Of a stretch of 64,000 nt of DNA, positions 18,732 to 28,135 are shown piece after piece; positions within the stretch are counted from its first letter, which is position 1; each line of letters opens with the position of its first letter. The translations under genes were made by a program, and so were the position numbers. The notes under the pieces are model-generated. The model was not told where the DNA came from. It was given only the letters and a program-made list of their open reading frames with translations, and made no database searches. Origin of the DNA: Paludibacteraceae bacterium (GTDB taxonomy: Bacteria; Bacteroidota; Bacteroidia; Bacteroidales; Paludibacteraceae); the NCBI GenBank assembly GCA_017478225.1, contig JAFVDX010000009.1, positions 62,001-126,000 of the forward strand, in the 5' to 3' direction.

Positions 18732-20407
18732 AATGCTTTAAATTTAAGAATCAGTCCTTGCCATGCCGGAACACTAAAAGTGATTTGTGTATCAGGCATA
18801 ACAGGTATATTATTGAATTTTTTTTCTGTCAGTAAATCTTCCATCTCAACTGCCAACTGCGGTTGCATATTCAAATAAGTAAATGCTGCATTAGGAATAT
18901 TGATTGATATTTGTTCCTCTCGAGCGTCGAAATTGACTATAATCAGCAAGACATCGTCTGCTGCTTTTCTGATAAAGGTATAGTGTTTTTGTTTATTAAA
19001 ACCTGTTGTTTGAACATATTCTAAGTCGAACATCAATCCGTTTGATATGGCTTTTTCTTTAAGTGCTATATTTAGCAATTTTTGGTAGAAGTCTCGCAAT
19101 TGTTTTTGTTCGTCAGAGAGTAGTTTTCCGTCGAATTTGCCGTTATTAGCCCAATTTTGTAGTGATTGTACTCCCCAATAGTCAAATATGGTAGTTCTTC
19201 CATCCATTCCGGAGAATCCTTCCATATCCATTCCTGCTTCTCCGAGTTCTTGTCCAGCCCAAATTAGTAGCGGGTTACTAAGGAGGCAAGATGCTACAAT
19301 CATTGCTGGTTCAGCGCAAATTCCTCTTCCACAAAAGAAACCACTTGCTATTCGTTGCTCGTCATGATTTTCGAGGAAATAGAGCATGTGTGATTGTATA
19401 TCTTCGGTGGCTTGCCATTGACGTGTTATTCCCTCGGCGGGATAATCACGAGAGGTTACTCCACGAAGATAGTCATACATACCTACTTTATCATAAAGAT
19501 AGTCAAATTTGCCTTCGAACAAATAACTGCGATATAGTGAGGGATCATAAATCTCTGCTATAAATTCCACATCTGGATAGACTACTTTGATTTGTTTTAT
19601 GACCCATCCCCAAAATTCGACAGGTACCATGTGAGCCATATCACATCTGAAAGCATCTGCTCCTTTTTGACACCAGAAAAGAAGTATATCACGCATTTTG
19701 AGCCATGTATTTGGAATAGGGTCAAATTGCTTTTCCATTCCTCCTTGGTAGAATACTCCATAATTAAGTTTTATGGTTTCATACCAATCGTTTTTAGTTG
19801 GGTTAGCAGAGAAACAGTCATTACCTGTTACTTTAGCAGGATATTCTTCGTAGTTGCTGTTTTCAGCGAATTGGCTTGTCGAAAAATGTTGATTAGGCAA
19901 ATAGTAGAAGTTGTTGAGAGGTGAAAATGCCCACTCGGGGTGATCGTCTTCACCTAAATCTTTTACTCCTTTAGGTTTGCTATCACTATGGTATTGCCTT
20001 GCTACATGATTAGGCACGAAATCAAGTACTACTTTGAGCCCGACTTTGTGTGTTCTTTCCACTAATTGCTCAAACTCTTTCATTCTATTTTCTACATTGA
20101 CGGCAATATCAGGGTCGATGTCGTAATAATCTTTAATGGCGTATGGTGAGCCTGCTTTACCTTTAACAATGGCAGGATTATCTTTGGCTATACCATAATC
20201 AGAATAGTCGGTTTGTGTAGCATGTTCGATAACTCCGGTGTACCAGATGTGGGTAACGCCCAATGATTTGATTTCTCTGAGTGCTTTAAGAGAGATATCA
20301 GCCATTTTTCCACAACCATTTTCTTGGATGGTTCCATTGTTTTTGCGCGTAGTGTTATAATTAACAAAAGTACGCGGGAAAATTTGATAGATAATATGTT
20401 TAGACAT
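18728..20407 (-). CDS. GH13 alpha-amylase family enzyme, probably cytoplasmic
   Basis: The 559-residue product has no signal peptide and starts directly with the GH13 barrel (HIIYQIFPRTFVNYN). Conserved region I is VVLDFVPNH (residues 126-134). The predicted nucleophile is Asp256 in DAFRCDMAHM, the acid/base Glu285 in EFIAEIYDP, and the transition-state stabiliser Asp349 in ENHDEQR, so all three catalytic residues are present. A beta-sandwich C-domain follows. It probably hydrolyses intracellular alpha-glucan or maltodextrin, alongside the MalQ encoded at 41.5-44.2 kb. It lies 19 bp after the barrel gene and overlaps ubiA as ATGA. The exact substrate is not readable. Confidence 0.92.
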   Translation of the reverse strand: MSKHIIYQIFPRTFVNYNTTRKNNGTIQENGCGKMADISLKALREIKSLGVTHIWYTGVIEHATQTDYSDYGIAKDNPAIVKGKAGSPYAIKDYYDIDPDIAVNVENRMKEFEQLVERTHKVGLKVVLDFVPNHVARQYHSDSKPKGVKDLGEDDHPEWAFSPLNNFYYLPNQHFSTSQFAENSNYEEYPAKVTGNDCFSANPTKNDWYETIKLNYGVFYQGGMEKQFDPIPNTWLKMRDILLFWCQKGADAFRCDMAHMVPVEFWGWVIKQIKVVYPDVEFIAEIYDPSLYRSYLFEGKFDYLYDKVGMYDYLRGVTSRDYPAEGITRQWQATEDIQSHMLYFLENHDEQRIASGFFCGRGICAEPAMIVASCLLSNPLLIWAGQELGEAGMDMEGFSGMDGRTTIFDYWGVQSLQNWANNGKFDGKLLSDEQKQLRDFYQKLLNIALKEKAISNGLMFDLEYVQTTGFNKQKHYTFIRKAADDVLLIIVNFDAREEQISINIPNAAFTYLNMQPQLAVEMEDLLTEKKFNNIPVMPDTQITFSVPAWQGLILKFKAL

Positions 20408-20426
20408 GATTAAAAAAATTTACTAT

Positions 20427-22196
20427 TTAGAATTTGTAACTTACCCCAACCATAAAGTTGATACCTTGAGTTTGATATCCATAAACTACTTCATTTTTAC
20501 GATTGATATAGTTGTTGAGTTGTAGGAATACAGCGAGCCATTTATTGATGTTATACTGTGCTCCCAAATTTAGGTCAATAGTAGGTTTGAGTTCAACAAT
20601 AGCCCCCATCCCATCAAGAGCGAATCTGCCACCACCAAAATAATTATCGGAATAAAGTGACCATTTACTATCGATTTTAGCGTCAATACGAAGAGTAAAT
20701 CCCCAAGCAGGTCGGTCTAATATATGCCCTTCTTTAAGCCCCATATCATAATATGTCTTAGTAGGATCGAGATAGAAATTGGCTTTCATATTCCAGATGT
20801 TATAAAATGCATTGGCTTTGATAGATACTATGTCTTTATAGTGATAGTGTACTTTTGCTCCGATGGTCCAATGTTGGTGGTTAGAACCCACAAGATTAAA
20901 ATATCCCTTATCATTTTGGTCAGGCAGATAGAAGACATCGTATTTAGTAAAGTTATATGCCCCATAAATTTCTAAGAGCAGGCTTTTAATTGGTCTGATT
21001 TTGAATCCCAAGAATGGATTTACGGGTGTATATGTCCTATTTTGATTAGTAGCGATCTCGTTTTCTGGGTGCAGATATCTTAAATAACCAAAATGCTCTC
21101 TAACGCTACTAGTTGCATAACTACCTGTTACACCTGCATATACAGCGAGCCATTCTCGAGTAAGTTTCGCTTCTGCGAGCACATCTGGTGATGGCAAAAA
21201 TACTTTTCCTTTACCGATGCAGAAATCTAAATTAACACCTGCTTTGATAAAGAATCGTTTACCTGTGTATGAATAGTAAGGATTAAGTTTTATGGCATGA
21301 TAGTCGGTTTTGTCTAAGGTGGTATAGTAAAAAGCAGGATCTTTAGCGGCTAAAATATCAGCCTTTTCGTTGTAGAAGTGATTTTCGACTAACAAATTTG
21401 CACCTACTTTATGTCCATCTTGTTGCCATGCAAATTTGCCTTTAGTGTCAATTATGTGTTCTACGCTACCATGTCTCATCACGAAAGCCTCATATCCTGT
21501 TTGCAGGCAATAATCAAATGCCCCTTTCCCTTTTGAGCGAAATCCAATGCGAGTATTTACTTCCCATTGAGCACTTTTGTCACTATCTGTAAAGTCACTA
21601 AAATGATCCAAGGCAACAAAATTTCCACTCATTTTGTTTATATCAGTATATTGGAAGTATTTGCCATACCGCGTAAAGAATATGTTTTTAGCATCTGCGC
21701 CAAAGAACAGATCTACAGCGGAAAAATGTCTTGTAATATCCATTCCTAATCCTGTATTGGAGAGAGTTTTTTTACCCCATTGTCCTAAATGCTGTACATT
21801 GAGGTCGAGCGTTACTTTTTTTCTCTCGCGCATAGAGTAATTAAAATCGAACATGCTCGCACTATGCCCTATCCCACCTCTTAAAAAACCTTTCATCGGA
21901 TGAGGATGAGTAAAATTAGTTTCACTATAATCAAGTGGGATAACGCTATTGTTATCAATATCGTTCATTGGCTTTGAGTAATCAGAGTACTCTACGTTGG
22001 AAGGAGTTATTTGAGGTTCATAAACTTCAGGGCGCACATCTAACTTACCTGCAGGTTGTATAGCAGGTTGAAACTCGCGTTCCACGGTAACGGTTCTGTC
22101 TATTTCTTCAGTAGAAGTGGCCTCTTGACCATAAACGCAAAGAGGTAATATCAATCCTACCGAAAGCAATGTTGTTTTATACATATTATTCTTCAT
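20427..22196 (-). CDS. Outer-membrane beta-barrel protein paired with a TPR protein
   Basis: The 589-residue product starts with a cleavable signal peptide (hydrophobic core about residues 8-20, cleavage near YGQ). It continues with a short Pro-rich periplasmic stretch (TVTVEREFQPAIQPAGKLD) and then alternating amphipathic strands with many aromatic residues to the end, finishing GINFMVGVSYKF with the terminal Phe of outer-membrane barrels. It resembles the barrel half of a TonB-dependent receptor but lacks an evident plug domain or carboxypeptidase-like N-terminal domain. Its start overlaps the TPR gene by 11 bases, a strong sign of functional pairing. Function unknown; an export pore or surface-assembly role is inference. 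Confidence 0.85.
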   Translation of the reverse strand: MKNNMYKTTLLSVGLILPLCVYGQEATSTEEIDRTVTVEREFQPAIQPAGKLDVRPEVYEPQITPSNVEYSDYSKPMNDIDNNSVIPLDYSETNFTHPHPMKGFLRGGIGHSASMFDFNYSMRERKKVTLDLNVQHLGQWGKKTLSNTGLGMDITRHFSAVDLFFGADAKNIFFTRYGKYFQYTDINKMSGNFVALDHFSDFTDSDKSAQWEVNTRIGFRSKGKGAFDYCLQTGYEAFVMRHGSVEHIIDTKGKFAWQQDGHKVGANLLVENHFYNEKADILAAKDPAFYYTTLDKTDYHAIKLNPYYSYTGKRFFIKAGVNLDFCIGKGKVFLPSPDVLAEAKLTREWLAVYAGVTGSYATSSVREHFGYLRYLHPENEIATNQNRTYTPVNPFLGFKIRPIKSLLLEIYGAYNFTKYDVFYLPDQNDKGYFNLVGSNHQHWTIGAKVHYHYKDIVSIKANAFYNIWNMKANFYLDPTKTYYDMGLKEGHILDRPAWGFTLRIDAKIDSKWSLYSDNYFGGGRFALDGMGAIVELKPTIDLNLGAQYNINKWLAVFLQLNNYINRKNEVVYGYQTQGINFMVGVSYKF

Positions 22197-25100
22197 CTTC
22201 GTCTTCAGTTTGTGTGATTTTCTCGTTTTCTTTATCTTCTATGAGTTGCAATTTTTCAGTAACTATTTGCTGTATATCGTCAACTTTTCTGTAATTGCTT
22301 CTCAGTGAGAGCAGATATTGTTTTGCTTGGAAGAGATCATTGCGGTGCACATAGATATCAGAGAGGAGAATAAAACTCTTAGCAAGCCAATATTGCTGCT
22401 GTGTATTCATTGCTGCAAAGGACATTATTTCATTCTCAGATTTATCAATATCATCTAATTGGAACCAAAGCAGAGCGACTAAATACTTTGCTTCAGCCCC
22501 TTGCGCGGACCTAACTTCTTTTGCTACTTGACTAAGGTCTTCAATTGCCAAATCATATTCTTTCACCTCAATATATGCTTTGCCTCTATTATACCTTGCT
22601 TCTGCCACAACATCGGCTTTTGATGATACATCTTCAATTATTTGGCTTGCTATATTGATTGTAGTCTGATTATCCTTCAGGAAATAACTGCATCTGAGCA
22701 CCCCTAATCGTGCCATATTGATTTTATCAATACTGCTCGCCTGCAATTGTAGTCGTTTGAAATAGTCAAGTGAAGTTTGATAATCTTGGTTGTCATAACT
22801 TATTTCGGCCACTCTTGTGAGTGCTTCTTCCATATATGGATTTCCTGAAATTTCTGACAATTTTTTGTATTCAACAATAGCCTCTGCTTTCTGATTCAAT
22901 CGATAGTAACTATCAGCCACATAATACTGTGCCATTGTGCAATATCTGCCCCCTTGGCAATACTGTGACAGATATTTACTCAATCCTGCGATTGCTTGTT
23001 GGTAGTTTTCAATCATATATTGTCGTTCAGCAGCCACAAAGGTAAGTGAGTCTTCTTTTGAGTCGGTTTTCATATTTATCTTACCCAAATTCTTCGTGTA
23101 TGCTAAGTACTCGGCTACATTATCTGTTTCTATATATGCCGCCTCAAGCCCATCGAGAGCAGAATATGCCTCCTGACTACCCGGGTAATTTTTAATTACT
23201 TGTTTATATGTCTCAATTGCCAAGTCATATTTTTTTTCATTATAGTAAATCATCCCCTTTTCCAATGCTGCTTTTCTTGCTAAGTTAGAATGTGGGTATG
23301 TACTTAACAGTTTAGTATAAGCCTCTATAGCGTTGTCGTTTTTTTGTCTTTGTAATTCTGCCCTTGCTATTTCGTATAGTGCATCATCAGCATAGTCGGA
23401 TTTAGGATACTGTTTTACCAAGCGTTCAAGGACAATAATCTTATCGCCATATCGTTTAACGAGCCCTAAGACATATCCTCGTTGAAACATAGCATAATCG
23501 GCTCCTGCTGCTCCAAGTGCTATCACTTTTGAGTAGTTATTTTCAGCATTAGCAAAATCTCGAGCATTAAAGTAGCAGTCGCCAATACGATTCAATGCAT
23601 CTGCATAAGTAGCGTCTTTCTGATCAGCATACTTAATATAATTCAAAAAATACTTAAGTGCATCTTCATAATGTTTTTGTGAGAAATGAGTATAAGCCAT
23701 AGAATAATCGGCTAATACTTTGTTTTGGATTTGTTTTCCTTCGGCTTGTTGCAAGAATCTTTGCAAGTCTTCTTGAGCCTGTTCGTATTGCTGCAATCTG
23801 TATTCTGCCTCAGCACGGAAGAAATAGCTTTGTGGTAAATAGTCGTTGTTAGCAACAGGTTGAGTAGTTTCGTTGTCAATGACTCGTGTAAACCATTCTA
23901 CAGCATCGTTATTTTTGCCTTGCATATAAGCATCTGCTCCAAGTTGGAAGCGCAGGTGCTGTTTGGTTTGTTGCATCTGTCTATTAGGATTATTGATTTT
24001 CTCTAAGGCTTCAAGAGCGGCAGAATAATTTTTTGAATTCAAGAAAGCGTCAGAGAGCAAAGTATAAACTTGTTCTTTATATTTACTTTCGGGATATTTT
24101 TCAAGGAAGTCAGTGAAGGCATTAACGCTCTCTCCTAAAGCAGATGAGGATTGATATGTAGTTAGAGCGTAATTATACATAGCCTCTTGCGCCAATTGTT
24201 CATTATATTCATATCTCATAGCAGCCGCAAATGACATTTTGGCTTGTTCTGTCTGTTTAAGTTCTTTATAAGCCTGTCCCAGATGGAAACAAGCATTTTG
24301 TGTCATTTCGTCATCTTCTTTTTTCAGTTTACTGAGGTATTTAACTGCATTTTGCCAATCTTTTAGTTGGAAGTAAGACATACCAAGCAAATAGATATCG
24401 TTTCTTACTAATTGCTTATCGGCAGTAGTATATAATTTTTCGTATTCAGAGAGATGTTGCGCTGCTTTGTCATAATTTGCTTTCTGATATGAAATTTCGC
24501 CTAACATTCGATGTAATTCTCCGTTATATTCATTTTTAGGGTCGTTGGAAAGCAGATATTCGGCTCTTTCATATACTTCATCTAATTGTCCTTGAGCATA
24601 ATAAATTTGAATAATATAGTATGGCACTATATTTTTGTACATGGCCGTATGTTCAATATCAAGGAAATCGGGTAATGCCTTTCCGTAGTTATGGATAGTA
24701 TATTGGGAAAATGCGTAGTAATACTTGGCTTGTAGGGTATATTTAGATTTTTCGGACTTAAGTTTATAGAACCAATTGGCTGCTTGTTGCGGTTGATTCA
24801 TTTTGAGTAGAGCATAACCGCGATAGAATAAATAATCAGGTTTATGTGTTCGGAACAGTTCGTCTTCATCTACTTTTTCAAAACTTTTCAGTGCTTGTTT
24901 ATTTTTCTTTCTCTCAACTTGCAATGCTCCAATCATAAAATTCACTTCACTGGCGTATGGAGAGTAGGAATGTGAGGCGATATAATTTTGCAGCATGGCT
25001 TGTGCTCCGATATGTCTAAGTTCAAAAGCATTGGCTGCGAGATAAAAAGCCGCTTCTTCGGCATAATTGGCACCATGATACTTGTACAATTCAGCATAAG

Positions 25101-25239
25101 AGGCTTCATACTGACCTTGTTGGTATAACTCTATACCATTGGCATAGGCAACATCTTCATTGCTATAAATTTGTGAATACTGTGCTGAAACCGATATGGC
25201 TACAGCAAACATTAATACACCAGAAATCAATCGCTTCAT
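22186..25239 (-). CDS. Large periplasmic tetratricopeptide-repeat protein
   Basis: The 1017-residue product has a signal peptide ending near SVSAQ (about residue 19) with no lipobox cysteine, so it is probably a soluble periplasmic protein. From about residue 30 to 990 it is a near-continuous array of TPR-like helix pairs (for example DYADDALYEIARAELQRQ and GDCYFNARDFANAENNYSK), more than twenty by eye. The C-terminus is very acidic (TQTEDEDEE). It is the first gene of the 12-gene leftward run and overlaps the barrel gene. A -7 box (CAAAGTTA, 25379-25386, minus strand) lies upstream without a clear -33. TPR arrays bind protein or glycan partners; the partner is unknown. Confidence 0.9.
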   Translation of the reverse strand: MKRLISGVLMFAVAISVSAQYSQIYSNEDVAYANGIELYQQGQYEASYAELYKYHGANYAEEAAFYLAANAFELRHIGAQAMLQNYIASHSYSPYASEVNFMIGALQVERKKNKQALKSFEKVDEDELFRTHKPDYLFYRGYALLKMNQPQQAANWFYKLKSEKSKYTLQAKYYYAFSQYTIHNYGKALPDFLDIEHTAMYKNIVPYYIIQIYYAQGQLDEVYERAEYLLSNDPKNEYNGELHRMLGEISYQKANYDKAAQHLSEYEKLYTTADKQLVRNDIYLLGMSYFQLKDWQNAVKYLSKLKKEDDEMTQNACFHLGQAYKELKQTEQAKMSFAAAMRYEYNEQLAQEAMYNYALTTYQSSSALGESVNAFTDFLEKYPESKYKEQVYTLLSDAFLNSKNYSAALEALEKINNPNRQMQQTKQHLRFQLGADAYMQGKNNDAVEWFTRVIDNETTQPVANNDYLPQSYFFRAEAEYRLQQYEQAQEDLQRFLQQAEGKQIQNKVLADYSMAYTHFSQKHYEDALKYFLNYIKYADQKDATYADALNRIGDCYFNARDFANAENNYSKVIALGAAGADYAMFQRGYVLGLVKRYGDKIIVLERLVKQYPKSDYADDALYEIARAELQRQKNDNAIEAYTKLLSTYPHSNLARKAALEKGMIYYNEKKYDLAIETYKQVIKNYPGSQEAYSALDGLEAAYIETDNVAEYLAYTKNLGKINMKTDSKEDSLTFVAAERQYMIENYQQAIAGLSKYLSQYCQGGRYCTMAQYYVADSYYRLNQKAEAIVEYKKLSEISGNPYMEEALTRVAEISYDNQDYQTSLDYFKRLQLQASSIDKINMARLGVLRCSYFLKDNQTTINIASQIIEDVSSKADVVAEARYNRGKAYIEVKEYDLAIEDLSQVAKEVRSAQGAEAKYLVALLWFQLDDIDKSENEIMSFAAMNTQQQYWLAKSFILLSDIYVHRNDLFQAKQYLLSLRSNYRKVDDIQQIVTEKLQLIEDKENEKITQTEDEDEE

Positions 25240-25425
25240 TATATTCTAAATAATTATATCTTAGTTAATTGCTTTATAATTTTCTCAATTAAACGGACAA
25301 TAAAACGCTTATATTGTTTGACTATAAACAAGTTATTATTTTCCATTTATCAGTAGTATTATCTTACCAAGTGCGCTGCAAAGTTACGGAAATTTATTCA
25401 ATTAAACTAATTGTGAAAGTTAAAC

Positions 25426-26472
25426 TCATGGTCTGTAATTTGACAACTCTAATATTTTTTGCGCATCGGGTTCTTGTATTAAGTCTTGCAAACTTATTTG
25501 TTCGTTATTTTTGATATAAGATTCAGCAATTCTCCATCCTATCCATGTAGCCAGACGAGGAGGTGCATCTTGGCTGACCTCGGCGGTAAATGGTCCGTCG
25601 TTGAGATATGAAGACAAGATAGGGCTTTGAGTAGAAAATAGGACATGAGTGTCTAACATGTGTTGCCATATTTTTGCCTCGAAATGTTGAGCCCAAGCGA
25701 GTTGTTGTGGCGTATATCCCATTATTTCTGCCTCGGTTTCATCGGGAAAAAGCAAAGAGAGCAAGTATATCATTTTGCCTCTGTAAATCATATTTTCCAA
25801 CAATCTGCTTTGAGTACTATTGAATGGGAAAGAATAAAATAAATAAGCAGACATTATGTCAATTGGAATACATTCGGGACGCATAGTTTGTTTTTGATAA
25901 TTATAAACCACTCTATTGTAATATTCATAGTCAGACCCTAAATACATATCGGTACCAACAGCGATTCTAATGGGCTGTGGCTCAGATAGATTATAATCTT
26001 TTTCTGTATTCCAAAGAAATAACGAAGCGTTGAAACCACTTATAAACAATGTTATTTGTGGCAAGACTATTTCAGGATAGAGATATTGTAATTTAGCAAA
26101 ACTACTGTTTAACTGATTTCTTATTGGATTGATGTTTTCAAAAACTTCTTTTACTTTGTTGTTGGTTTGTTTAAATCCATAGACTGTATCCTGAAGAAAT
26201 TTAGGTAGTGCAGTAGCCAAATATTGGGTATCAGAGGCAGAAATTCCCAAGATATCTTCGGTGAATACTGGCATAAAATCAGGATATTTGAGGTATAGAT
26301 TTCTTACATCTTTATTTATGTCAGAATTGAGTGGATTTATCGACAATAAAGCACTATCGAATCTTATTATTTCAACATCAAGGGGAGTAAGATTATCAGG
26401 AAAGAAATCTCTTTTTGTATGACATGAAAGCCCTAATAGGGCAACACAAAATATGGTTAAATATTTTTTCAT
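25426..26472 (-). CDS. gldB: GldB-family gliding motility lipoprotein
   Basis: The 348-residue product has a lipoprotein signal peptide with lipobox GLSC (Cys17), so it is likely membrane-anchored in the envelope. After it comes the GldB-type start with PLDVEIIRFDSALLSI and LYLKYPDFMPVFTEDILG. GldB is required for gliding in Flavobacterium johnsoniae, but homologues are widespread in non-gliding Bacteroidetes, so motility is not implied. The gene is followed, 186 bp on, by the TPR gene. The promoter region upstream is divergent from that of tRNA-Arg(CCG). There is a porX gene about 3 kb to the right. Confidence 0.85.
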   Translation of the reverse strand: MKKYLTIFCVALLGLSCHTKRDFFPDNLTPLDVEIIRFDSALLSINPLNSDINKDVRNLYLKYPDFMPVFTEDILGISASDTQYLATALPKFLQDTVYGFKQTNNKVKEVFENINPIRNQLNSSFAKLQYLYPEIVLPQITLFISGFNASLFLWNTEKDYNLSEPQPIRIAVGTDMYLGSDYEYYNRVVYNYQKQTMRPECIPIDIMSAYLFYSFPFNSTQSRLLENMIYRGKMIYLLSLLFPDETEAEIMGYTPQQLAWAQHFEAKIWQHMLDTHVLFSTQSPILSSYLNDGPFTAEVSQDAPPRLATWIGWRIAESYIKNNEQISLQDLIQEPDAQKILELSNYRP

Positions 26473-26494
26473 ATAATTACATTTGTAAAGTTTG

Positions 26495-26524
26495 CAAAGT
26501 TAGTTAAAAAAAATCAAACTCAAA
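26495..26524 (-). promoter_or_regulatory. Probable promoter of gldB
   Basis: On the minus strand there is a -7 box TAACTTTG (CAAAGTTA at 26495-26502) with a possible -33 TTTG (CAAA at 26521-26524) 18 bp upstream, slightly short of the 19-21 bp consensus. It is 23 bp from the start codon and stands back to back with the tRNA promoter. Confidence 0.5.
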
Positions 26525-26531
26525 AGGTAGT

Positions 26532-26562
26532 TTTGTATATTGTAAATTTTATTGTACTTTTG
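26532..26562 (+). promoter_or_regulatory. Promoter of tRNA-Arg(CCG)
   Basis: A -33 TTTG (26532-26535), a 19 bp spacer and a -7 TACTTTTG (26555-26562) match the Bacteroidetes consensus. The tRNA begins 37 bp after the -7 box. Confidence 0.7.
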
Positions 26563-26599
26563 CACTCTCAAAATTAAGTTGTTATTTACAAATACTTAA

Positions 26600-26673
26600 G
26601 GCCCCGTAGCTTAGTTGAATAGAGTGTCAGATTCCGGTTCTGAAGGTCCTGGGTTTGAGTCCCAGCGGGGTCA
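26600..26673 (+). tRNA. tRNA-Arg, anticodon CCG
   Basis: A full cloverleaf can be drawn by hand in 74 bases. The acceptor stem is GGCCCCG with CGGGGTC (one G-U pair), the anticodon stem TCAGA/TCTGA encloses loop TTCCGGT (anticodon CCG, codon CGG), and the T arm CTGGG-TTTGAGT-CCCAG is perfect. The D stem has two wobble pairs. The 3' CCA is not encoded. Confidence 0.95.
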
Positions 26674-26682
26674 CAAGAGTTA

Positions 26683-26723
26683 GCCTAATCAAGGTCGGAC
26701 TTTATGCCTAATCAAGGTTAGGC
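26683..26723 (+). repeat. 13-bp direct repeat with a hairpin, between tRNA-Arg and nhaC
   Basis: GCCTAATCAAGGT occurs twice (26683-26695 and 26706-26718). The second copy continues into a perfect inverted repeat, GCCTAA with TTAGGC (26706-26723). The hairpin is followed by A residues rather than T residues on the plus strand, so it does not look like a terminator of the tRNA. It could be a leader element of nhaC or a small duplication; no function can be shown. Confidence 0.55.
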
Positions 26724-26807
26724 AAAAAATAGACGGTATTAGTTTTGATTACTTTATCACAAAAAGTGGTAAGAAATTTATTTGTTTTCAATTTAGGTAT
26801 TAAAAAG

Positions 26808-28133
26808 ATGGCTCTTCCAGTTAAATTTTTTTGGCGTAAGCGACAGACATCCAACAAAATGAATGGTTGGTTAGCATTAAGTCCGCTTTTTGTTTTTATA
26901 TTGATTTACATTCTTTCTGCCGTTTTTGCTCATAGTTTTTATGCAGTTCCAATTAGTGTTCCGTTTATTTTAGCAACAGTTTATGCTGCTGCAATAATGC
27001 GTCAGTATGAAACCACTTCGAAGATAGTTAGTATTTTTTCGGATGGTGCAGGAAATAGGAATGTGCTACTTATGATATGGATGGTGATTTTAGCCGGTGC
27101 ATTTGCAAGTACTTCAAAGAGCATTGGAGCAATAGATGCCATCACTGATATAGTTGTAGCATATCTTCCTGGTAGATTTCTTTATGCAGGGTTATTTTTG
27201 GCTGCATGTGTTATTTCAGTATCAATTGGAACCAACATTGGAACTATAGTTGCATTGCTTCCTATAGTAATCAATATTGCCGATGAAACCGGACTGAATT
27301 TAGCATTTTTGTCAGCCATAGTAGTTGGTGGAGGTACATTTGGAGATAATATAAGTTTTATATCTGACACTACTATTGCTGCTACAAGTACACTTGGTTG
27401 TGAACAAAAAGATAAATTCAGGGCAAACATACAATTAGTAGGACCGGCCGCACTTATTGTATGTATTATTTATTTAATTGCAGGTAATGGTGTAAATATA
27501 AATAGTTCATCAGCAAATGTGCAGTGGGTTACACTGCTCCCATATATAGCAACTATCACATTTGCTATTATAGGAGTCAATGTAGTAACAGTGCTCACAT
27601 TGGGTATCATGCTCAATGGACTCATCGGGGTTTTTAAGGGTAGTTATAGCATAATAGGTTGGATGCAATCAATAGGAGAAGGAATAGGAGGGTTGAATGA
27701 ACTTATAATAGTGATAATGATTTCCGGTGGTATGTTAGAGATAATAAGATATAATGGTGGTATCGATTTTATTGTTCATAAAATCACAAAGTTGATTCAT
27801 GGCAAGAGAAGTGGCGAATTTAGCATAGCAACTCTTGTGAGTATAGCCACATTATGCACTGCCAATAACACGATAGCAATTATTACTACCGGAAAAATAG
27901 CAAAAGAAATAACAGAAAAAAACGGGATAAATCCGATTAAGACAGCAAGTATTTTAGATACTTATTCGTGTGTTTTTCAGAGTTTAATACCATACGGAAT
28001 GCACTTATTATTGGTTTCAGCAATGACTCAAATAAATGCATTGGGAATAATCAAGTATTTGTATTATCCTTTTATCCTGATAGTTATATCTTCTTTGGCG
28101 ATTCTTTTCCGCCTTCCAAGGAAATATAGTTAA
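26808..28133 (+). CDS. nhaC: NhaC-family Na+/H+ antiporter
   Basis: This is an inner-membrane secondary transporter that exchanges sodium for protons. The 441-residue product has about eleven to twelve hydrophobic segments. Family-like motifs include SIGTNIGTIVALLPI, VVGGGTFGDNISFISDTTI and TANNTIAIITTGKIAKEI near the C-terminal end, characteristic of the NhaC/ion-transporter superfamily. The frame opens at a TTG (26745), but the ATG at 26808 gives a typical start. It lies alone behind tRNA-Arg(CCG) and converges tail to tail with dprA, 2 bp apart, with no terminator visible between. Confidence 0.9.
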   Translation: MALPVKFFWRKRQTSNKMNGWLALSPLFVFILIYILSAVFAHSFYAVPISVPFILATVYAAAIMRQYETTSKIVSIFSDGAGNRNVLLMIWMVILAGAFASTSKSIGAIDAITDIVVAYLPGRFLYAGLFLAACVISVSIGTNIGTIVALLPIVINIADETGLNLAFLSAIVVGGGTFGDNISFISDTTIAATSTLGCEQKDKFRANIQLVGPAALIVCIIYLIAGNGVNINSSSANVQWVTLLPYIATITFAIIGVNVVTVLTLGIMLNGLIGVFKGSYSIIGWMQSIGEGIGGLNELIIVIMISGGMLEIIRYNGGIDFIVHKITKLIHGKRSGEFSIATLVSIATLCTANNTIAIITTGKIAKEITEKNGINPIKTASILDTYSCVFQSLIPYGMHLLLVSAMTQINALGIIKYLYYPFILIVISSLAILFRLPRKYS

Positions 28134-28135
28134 AA

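Noticed and set aside
26706..26723. Hairpin after tRNA-Arg(CCG) as its terminator
   Set aside because: The stem is followed by A residues, not T residues, on the tRNA's strand, and is only 6 bp long.
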